Shown here in pieces: positions 57,055 through 64,000 of a stretch of DNA of 64,000 nucleotides. The notes under the pieces were generated by a model. That model worked only from the letters and a program-made list of their open reading frames with translations. It had not been told where the DNA came from and made no database searches. The stretch covers positions 11,661,001 to 11,725,000 of the forward strand of contig NC_092674.1 of the NCBI RefSeq assembly GCF_964355755.1, in the 5' to 3' direction. Position 1 is the stretch's first letter; each line of letters starts with the position of its first letter. The DNA comes from Antedon mediterranea. Taxonomy: Eukaryota > Echinodermata > Crinoidea > Comatulida > Antedonidae. The translations under genes and the position numbers were made by a program.

Positions 57055-57720
57055 GGGGCCACTATGGCACGCCAGGACGGACAAAACCATTTCAAATGCC
57101 AATCCCTAGCTGTTGAGTTTACAAATCCCTACTAGTCAACATCGACTAGACACATACCTATCGGTCGAGTTTACCACACAGCACTAGTTAATGACAAACT
57201 ATACACATCACTAATGGTCGAGATTTACACATCTTGCTACCGGTCGAGTTTTAAACACACATCGCTACCGGTCGAGTTGTTTTTATACACACATCGCTAG
57301 TTGTTGAGAATTATTTTAGTAGACATGCGCAGTAAGGGTTTGTAGTTCAGAAAAGTTAAATATACTTGTTGCGCCTAGACAAAAACCAGAGTAGGATCAT
57401 TTTTGGTGTTCGCAGCAAAATGACGGATCGTAATTTACGTGAAATATTTGACCAATGTAAACAAAAAAAATATTAGGCCTTTATATAGGCCAGGCCTAGC
57501 CTAGGCCAGGCCTAGCCTATGCCTAGTAAAAGTAGGCTAGAGGCCTCCTTTATGATATAGTTAAGCCTTTTTTTAGTTGCGCCTTAATTATGAATTAGAC
57601 AATGCCTCAACATAGTTAATACTCTAGGATAGCCATAATAATACATATATAGATAGATTGAGGTAAAACATTATCTTACCTAAACAACCTTTCAATTTCT
57701 TGTTCCCTTAAACTTTCGCG
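56461..57720. other. repeat-rich spacer
   Basis: Contains a (CT)n tract (about 57018-57051), a degraded tandem repeat of roughly 35 bp with CACATCGCTACCGGTCGAGT as its best unit (57110-57310), and a TAGGCC-rich stretch (57470-57545). The minus-strand frame 56728-56964 is not recognised. Confidence 0.55.
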
Positions 57721-57756
<36 letters not shown>

Positions 57757-57759
<3 letters not shown>

Positions 57760-57933
57760 ACATTAGGCAATGAACATTAATTCGAAACCGCCCGGTGATA
57801 TACTGAAATTTAATTAATTAATTTGAAACGATAAAGATGAGGAAATCTGTGAGAATGAGAAAAAGTCGCCCCAACCGAGACTCGAACTCGGACCGCCTGC
57901 TTGATATGCAGATGTCCTAACCATTAGACCATG
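57757..57933 (-). mobile_element. tRNA-derived SINE, minus orientation
   Basis: Minus strand: TGGTCTAATGGTTAGGACAT (box A), GAGTTCGAGTCTCGG (box B), then the CACCGGGCGGTTTCGAATTA body and TA-rich tail (57720-57757). The head resembles tRNA-Asp/Glu. It is a near-identical inverted partner of 58396-58575. Confidence 0.85.
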
Positions 57934-57981
57934 GTATTGTTCAAACTCGATTGGATAGCGACTCTTTAACATTCTCGGCGT

Positions 57982-58041
<60 letters not shown>
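57982..58041. repeat. (TA)n microsatellite
   Basis: About 58 bp of alternating AT between the two inverted SINEs. Confidence 0.9.
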
Positions 58042-58043
<2 letters not shown>

Positions 58044-58190
58044 CAATGATGTTGCGTAGCACTGTGTAAATTATATATAAATCATACTGCAAATTATAGA
58101 AACAGTGCTCATATTCGGAACATGATCTCATAATCGCGTCGAGCATAGCTCATTGGCGAAAGTTCCGTATTTTTTAGTTGTATGAAAAAA

Positions 58191-58253
58191 TGTCTCTGGC
58201 GGGATTCGAACCTGCAACCTCTCGCTTACAGGGCGAGTATCATACCACTAGAA
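58191..58253 (-). other. tRNA-like sequence (Pro/Thr-like), truncated
   Basis: Minus strand: TAGTGGTATGATACTCGC, anticodon arm CTCGC-CCTGTAA-GCGAG (anticodon TGT), then GGTTCGAATCCCGCC and GAGACA. The body resembles tRNA-Pro, but the anticodon would read Thr. The 5' acceptor strand is replaced by TA repeats, so no acceptor stem can form. Probably the head of another SINE, not a working tRNA gene. Confidence 0.6.
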
Positions 58254-58263
58254 TATATATATA

Positions 58264-58395
58264 TCGTATATCCAAAGGCAAATTACTGAAAAAAATGACA
58301 ATGCTGTGGGTATCAGTGGCTGGATCTCAATGGAGATACAACAAAAAAAGCGAAAAGCTAAATCAAAACGATAAAGTAAAACAGCCACATATATA
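58264..58395. repeat. repeat shared with foldback loop
   Basis: ATCCAAAGGCAAATTACTGA through AAAACAGCCACA is highly similar to 10565-10680. The adjoining hammerhead-like part found there is absent here. Confidence 0.7.
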
Positions 58396-58575
58396 GACCG
58401 AGTGGTCTAATGGTTAGGACATCTGCATATCAAGCAGGCGGTCCGAGTTCGAGTCTCGGTTGGGGCGACTTTTTCTCATTCTCACTGATTTCCTCATCTT
58501 TATCGTTTCAAATTAATTAAATTTCAGTATATCACCGGGCGGTTTCGAATTAATGTTCATTGCCTAATGTGTTTA
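58396..58575 (+). mobile_element. tRNA-derived SINE, plus orientation
   Basis: GACCGAGTGGTCTAATGGTT (box A), GAGTTCGAGTCTCGG (box B), the same CACCGGGCGGTTTCGAATTA body and a TA-rich end. Anticodon loop ATATCAA. It faces the SINE at 57757-57933 head to head. Confidence 0.85.
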
Positions 58576-58794
58576 TATATATATGAGATAAAATAATGTT
58601 GCAAACAACTAACTATACTAGATAAAACTATGAATTATTATATGAATATAATAGTAGAAGATAATGTTACATAAGAAGCAAAGCATTATTAAAGTAGAAA
58701 TATACATTCATAAAGAAAATTATATGTGTATATTAACAATTTATACTTAAATTCAATGTGTATAAAATATAATACCATAAGAAAATTATAATTA

Positions 58795-60077
58795 CTAGAG
58801 GGTGAGCTCGCTTCGCTCGCTCCCCCTCTAGGAAGTGTAGACGATGGTTCTCGGAATGATAAAACTGTTCTCCTTGTAAGTTTTCTGTCGGTTACCATTA
58901 TTAAAAATGCTTGACTTTCGTAAAACTAAACTACTCTGTTTCACAGTGTTTTAGATGATTAATAACATTTTAAAGTATAGTATTTATTGTTTTGTAGGGT
59001 CCTTTGGGGAGGCGGAATTCATTTGAGAGAGGTGCTTATTCGAGGGATATATGTTAATTTTTTTAGTTTTAATAATATGGTAACATTTCTAATCAAATGA
59101 AATCCTCTAATAGATATGAAAAGTAGTAAAAAAGAATTACAAATGCTTGGTAAATTGTAGATAACAGTGCGATGAATTCTACTACAAATAGTATAATGAT
59201 TATTATTCAAAGTGATGTTTTATTGGAGAGCCGTTTATTCAAATAAATACTATCCTAATAATTATTAATACATTATTTAATTTAAACATCTTTTGAAACT
59301 AACTGCCGTGACAGAGTGGCCCAAGAAAGAAGACATTACGGCTTGCAACATGGGCAGACATCTCGGTCCTAACGGGACACAGATAGCCTACAGTTATTCC
59401 TGTCAGCTAATACTCAATCAACTATCAGGATTTCACTCGATTTTAAACAAAATATCTTATCATCAAATCTCCCTATGTAATTTTATAATACTATTTCCCA
59501 CAATATATTCCGATTCTTTATGGCGTATATTTAATTTGATTTTTATTAATTTGCAGTATAATTTTTATATTTTAACTACTGTACCTTCACACACGCGCTG
59601 TCCGTTCCTAAAATAAACAAAAAACTGAAATGGCTATGCAATTTAAGTTAGAGTCCTACTATCGGTTTTTTTCTTCCTTCTTCCAAAGGGACACTGTATT
59701 GATTGATGGAAAGTACCAGTTACCTTTAGGGTCAAAACTATTATTTTAACTGCTCCCTTGTGTATAAAAGAGAGAAAATAGCTGAAACCAGGTTGTTGCA
59801 AGATGAACCCGGAAATTACTTTGATCCGGGAAGAATTGAAATTGAGTTGAAAATCTACTGTGGAAATCATAAATTGTGTTAAAAAACTCATTATAATATC
59901 TTCCTAAGGTAGCAATATGGAAAAATAGCGTCGATGTGAAAACCAATGTTATCAAATCTACGTTTCGCGGTACATCTGAGATAGATAAGGTAGGTATCCA
60001 AGGCGGAGATTTGTACCGAAGTTTTTGCATTGTGCTCGCCTATTATATGTCAGAATTAACCATAATTTATATATAGA
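58795..60077 (-). mobile_element. Helitron dimer, downstream unit
   Basis: Minus strand: starts TCTATATATAAATTATGG at 60077 and ends with a hairpin of AGAGGGG and CACCCTCT around GAGCGAAGCGAG, then CTAG at 58798-58795, followed by host T. It shares its first 14 bases and hairpin loop with the 34475 family, but the interior differs. It begins exactly where the preceding unit ends. Non-coding. Confidence 0.85.
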
Positions 60078-61455
60078 CTAGAGGGTGAGCTCGCTTCGCT
60101 CGCTACCCCTCTAGGAAGTGTAGACGATGGTTTTCGGGATGATAATGTTCTCCTTATACGTTTTCTGTCGGTTACCATTATTGAAAATGCTTGACATTCG
60201 TAAAACTAAACTACTTTGTTTCACAGTGCTTTAGATGATTAATAACATTTTAAAGTACAGTTTTTATTGTTTGGTAGGGCCCTTTGGGGAGGCGGAGGTC
60301 ATTTGAGGGAGGTGCTTATTCGAGGGATATGTTAAATTTTGTAGTTTTAATAATATGGTAACATTTATAATCAAATGAAATCCTCTAATAGATATGAAAA
60401 GTGCTAAAAAAGAATAACAAATGCTTGGTAAATTGTAGATAACAGTGCGGTGAATTCTACTACAAATAGTACCGTATAATTGTGTTGTTATAAATATGTG
60501 GATGGACGTTTATTAGATAGTTGGGTTGGGGGGGGGGGGGGGTTATTATTCAAAGTGATGTTTTATTGGAGAGGCGTTTATTCAAATGAATACCATCCTA
60601 ATAATTATTAATACATTATTTAATTTAATCATCTTTTGAAACTAACTGCCGTGACAGAGTGGGCCCAAGAAAGAAGATATTATGGTAGGGCTTGCAACAT
60701 GGGCAGACATCTCGGTCCTAACGGGACACAGGAAGATAGCCTACAGTTATTCCTGCAAGCTTACTCAATAAAACTCAGCTAGCTATCGGGATTTCACTCG
60801 ATCGAAAAATGTCTTATCATCAAATCTCCCTATGTAATTTTATAATACTATTCCCCACAATATATTCTGATTCTTTATGGCGTATATTTAATTTGATCTT
60901 TATTAATTTGCAGTATAATTCCTATTATTTAACTACTGTACCTTCACACACGCATGGTATGTTTTAAAATAAACAAAAAACTGAAATGGCTATGATTAAT
61001 GGCCAACTTAAGCTCCAGTCCTACTATATCTGATTTTTTTTTCGTCTTCCAAAGGAACACTGTATTGATTGATGGAAAGTGCCTGTTTCCAGTCACCTTT
61101 AGGGTCAAATCTATTATTTTAACTGCTCCCTTGTGTATAAAAGAGAGAAAATATTTGAAACCAGGTTGTTGCAAGGTGAACTTATCTTAAACCCGGAAAT
61201 TACTTTGACCGGGAAGAATTGAAATTGAGATGAAAATCTAATGTTGAAATCATAAATTGTGTTAAAAAACTCTTTATAATATCTTCCTAAGATAGAAATA
61301 TGGAACAATAGCGTCGCTGTGAACACTAATGTTATCAAATCTACGTTTCGCGGTACATCTGAGATAGATAAGGTAGGTATCCAAGGCGGAGATTTGTACC
61401 GAAGTTTTTGCATTGTGCTCGCCTATGTCAGAATTAACCATAATTTATATATAGA
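60078..61455 (-). mobile_element. Helitron dimer, upstream unit
   Basis: Minus strand: starts TCTATATATAAATTATGG at 61455 after host A (61456 complement) and ends CTAG at 60081-60078. About 90 percent similar to its partner by eye, with small indels and an extra G-rich tract (60530-60542). The two units are joined with no intervening base. Confidence 0.85.
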
Positions 61456-63307
61456 TGTTCGTGTAAAAAGAAGGTGTTAAAGAAACGCTATGAACATGTT
61501 TAAATTATAATTGTAATTAATAATTGGTATTAATTAAAATTATAATTGTTTTTTCATGGCTATCTGAGTAATAAATACTTGTAAATAGTTATGAAAATAT
61601 AATTTTGTTTTATAATTATTATTATTATAATTATTATATCTTAATGTCTGTATAAGTAAAAATTAAAAACATCTGTATTAATTGAGTAGAGTAAAGAAAC
61701 AAATATTAATGAAAATTTTGCATATAAAGATAAATATTATTTACAAAAATATGCATTTTTATAAAAAATAAAAGAGAGAAAAGAATTAAGATTATGGATG
61801 CCGTCTTGTTCCCCCATAAGTACGTTCACATTCTAATTAAATATTCATCATGCAACTGGTTTAATTCCTTAGGCTAAAAATTCATTTATGAATTGAAAAT
61901 GACGCACTGTTTTTGTTTGAACTACGACTAAACTTCGACGTAAGGTTAATTGTGCTATTGTTACATTATTAGTTTTCTTATATTCAAAGTATTTTCCATG
62001 ACTTGTATTTGGTAAAATACAACAATAGAGCATTTCCAACAAATAGTAGGCTTACTAAACAAACAGGCGATGAGAGAAAGCCACTACGAATAATACTGTG
62101 TCTTAAAGTAGAGTTGATCACGCCATAACGTTGATGTTATTGCTGTTCGATTTATAAAGCGCTTAGCCTATACAATCGAAAGATTGTCACAAAGCGCTGA
62201 GAGAAAAAACAGAAAGAAATTACAGAGAAAAAAGATAGATTTTTAAGAGTGTTTTGAAAACTATGATAGAGGATGCATTTTTAATAGTTTTTTATAATAA
62301 TAAAATAATTAATAATAATAATCAAATTTTCTTTTCCCAAAGTCATTGGCAACAGGCCATACCATATTACTATTTAAAATGGATAACTGACATGATAAAT
62401 ATTTGGCAAACCCAACATTTATTTGAGCGAGCAGCTCCTGAAATTGAAAAGCAAAACTGGGACAAAATTATAAAAAAAAATTGTAATGGATTTTCATTTA
62501 CATCCACATGCACATGTTATAGGCCAGACTCTTAACCATACGTATGCCCTAGAGTATAGTTATCGTAGAACTGTGAAATATCGTCTGATTTCAGTGTATT
62601 TCGTTTATTCTCAAAATACGAAAATCCTAATATATTCTAATTTTCGAAGGAAATGTTCTTTGAGTCAATTTTATTACTTTACTAGTGGTATAGATTTGTT
62701 TTCCTTCAGAGACAACATAATCTACAAAATAGTAATAATATCCTTGCGCTGTACACAAACACGATTAATGATACATTAGTCGCATACTATACTTTGTTCT
62801 ACAGATTGGTATTACGATTTCTAACACGAAGTTAATTCATACATTCATATTCCAGGCAATGCTGCCTGCCTTTAATTATAATTATATTTAGGCCACGGGC
62901 ACGTAGATTCACAAATATATTACAGTACATACCGGTATGTGGATTCTCTTATTTAACGATACAAATAAATGCTTTGACAGATAAACGTAAGCACAATAAT
63001 TTGTTAGTAACTTAAATAACTTTGAAAAAGAAGGATTGCGCTAATATAGGGACTCAGTAAGGTTTCCCATTCTGTCTTATAAGCCAGACATACAAGACAA
63101 GCGTGATGTGCCTACTCGTCATTCAATGACTCATCATTAATGTTTACATTACAATACAATACTCACATAGATATATTGAATTCTTCTACAATACACCGGC
63201 GCCATTACAAATTTACGTAGAGACTGTAGAAATAAACAATGGATATTTACAAAAATAGTGACAACTCATCAACAAAATAAACGAATATAGGCCCCTATAC
63301 GTTACCT
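61456..63307. other. AT-rich interval with unassigned open frames
   Basis: No recognised gene. A plus-strand frame at 62254-62535 (93 codons) contains a Trp/Tyr-rich segment (Trp-Gln-Gln-Ala-Ile-Pro-Tyr-Tyr-Tyr) and an overlapping one runs 62486-62779. I cannot tie either to a family and they may be chance. The 62150-62210 stretch (AAGCGCTTAGCC ... CAAAGCGCT) looks like a dispersed repeat. Confidence 0.4.
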
Positions 63308-63806
63308 AGATAAGATAAGATAAGATAACTTTTATTGATCCTCAAAAAGGAAATTCATTGCTCGTCATAATAACAAAGAAAACACTATAAAATCAAATAT
63401 AGCATAAAACCATTCATATAAAAACATCTAAAAAAATTACAATATAAAATTATCTTCTTGACTTCCTGCTGTACTGGATGATACCGGAGGGAATAAAAGA
63501 TTTAGCAAATCGATTTGTTTTCACACTGAGGAGCCTCAATCTACCACTTGGATTAAGTTGGTCTATGATCACTTTGTGGAGAGGATGAGAGGCATCCGAC
63601 TCAATGCGTTCGAAATCTTTCTCGAGGTGTTCTAGGTGCACATCGGTAAAGGAAGGCAGTTCCAGACCAATCATTTTACCAGCCCGACGGATGACAGTTT
63701 CAAGGCGTCCTTTATTCCCTCCGGTAACATTACCAGCCCAACAGGAGAGGCAATACGTCCAAACACTACATATAACGGATCTATAGAACGAAAGTAACAT
63801 CAAATC
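63308..63806 (-). mobile_element. Rex1/CR1-type LINE 3' end
   Basis: The minus-strand frame (63803-63450) reads Leu-Ser-Phe-Tyr-Arg-Ser-Val-Ile, Cys-Trp-Ala-Gly-Asn-Val-Thr, Arg-Arg-Ala-Gly, Ser-His-Pro-Leu, Gly-Arg-Leu-Arg and Asn-Arg-Phe-Ala-Lys-Ser-Phe-Ile-Pro. This is the standard C-terminal order of Rex1/Babar-like ORF2. The 3' UTR contains AATTTCCTTTTTGAGGATCA and AATAAAAG, and ends in (TTATC)n (63308-63330 on the plus strand as GATAAGATAAG). Confidence 0.85.
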
Positions 63807-64000
63807 ACAGGAGTTAAATTTATATAAAGTTCTCTATTTTGTATCATAGTATTATATCAAATTAACAATAAACTGTTACCTCTAAAACCGAAAATACAGT
63901 GGACTCATTACCTTTACCTATCTTGATCTTGGTGTGTGTTAACTATACGTCATAAGACGTTTCGTCAGTCGGAAAATTATTCACTTTGTTCGGAAGCTTA

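Noticed and set aside
58191-58253. Functional tRNA-Thr (TGT) gene
   Set aside because: The 5' acceptor strand is replaced by TA repeat, so no acceptor stem forms, and the body is tRNA-Pro-like. It is better seen as a SINE head.
58178-58396. Open frame starting with a Gly-Phe-Glu-Pro-Ala-Thr-Ser-like peptide
   Set aside because: This peptide is the translation of the tRNA-like sequence on the opposite strand, a known source of false protein predictions.

Overview
This is a eukaryotic, intron-bearing, AT-rich genomic window. The three identifiable protein genes, all recognised by eye without database searches, point to a marine deuterostome invertebrate, most likely an ambulacrarian (echinoderm or hemichordate). 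They are a mitochondrial methionyl-tRNA synthetase, two ST6GalNAc-type sialyltransferases and a galactose-3-O-sulfotransferase. The abundance of Tx1-like L1, RTE/CR1-type LINEs, Helitrons, tRNA-derived SINEs and foldback elements fits this, but I cannot name the species.

Layout. 0.6-5.2 kb (minus strand): the first five recognisable coding exons of MARS2, with the rest beyond the left edge. 5.7-13.3 kb: a 7.7-kb foldback-like element whose two inverted arms are arrays of a 106-bp hairpin-forming satellite (31 units left, 18 units right). 13.7-17.9 kb: a second large inverted repeat with an RTE-like retrotransposon in one arm and a CR1/L2-like fragment in its loop. 18.1-19.2 kb: a snapback MITE. 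20.3-22.2 kb: a LINE tail, a SINE and a palindromic Penelope/retrozyme-like unit carrying two inverted hammerhead ribozyme motifs.

22.2-37.7 kb (minus strand): sialyltransferase copy A. Its four exons have compatible splice phases and give an uninterrupted 358-codon frame. Intron 1 (11.7 kb) is mostly one large inverted repeat. It is split by an almost full-length Tx1-like L1 (27847-33581, with a 25-bp target-site duplication) and by a Helitron (34475-36838) whose empty site survives in the opposite arm. 38-48 kb is gene-poor and holds MITEs, Helitron pieces and a decayed L1. 48.2-49.3 kb (plus strand): the main exon of a GAL3ST-type sulfotransferase. 50.2-51.1 kb: a minisatellite. 51.4-52.3 kb: another decayed L1. 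53.7-56.1 kb (minus strand): sialyltransferase copy B, with identical exon phases and the same internal exon sizes but a damaged N-terminal exon. 56.3-61.5 kb: Helitrons, including a precise head-to-tail dimer, and an inverted SINE pair. 63.3-63.8 kb: a Rex1/CR1-type LINE tail.

How the genes may relate: the sialyltransferases add alpha-2,6 sialic acid to GalNAc/GlcNAc-containing glycans in the Golgi, and GAL3ST-type enzymes sulfate galactose on similar glycans. The three genes could form a small locus for acidic (sialylated and sulfated) glycans. That link is inferred from proximity only. MARS2 is an unrelated housekeeping neighbour.
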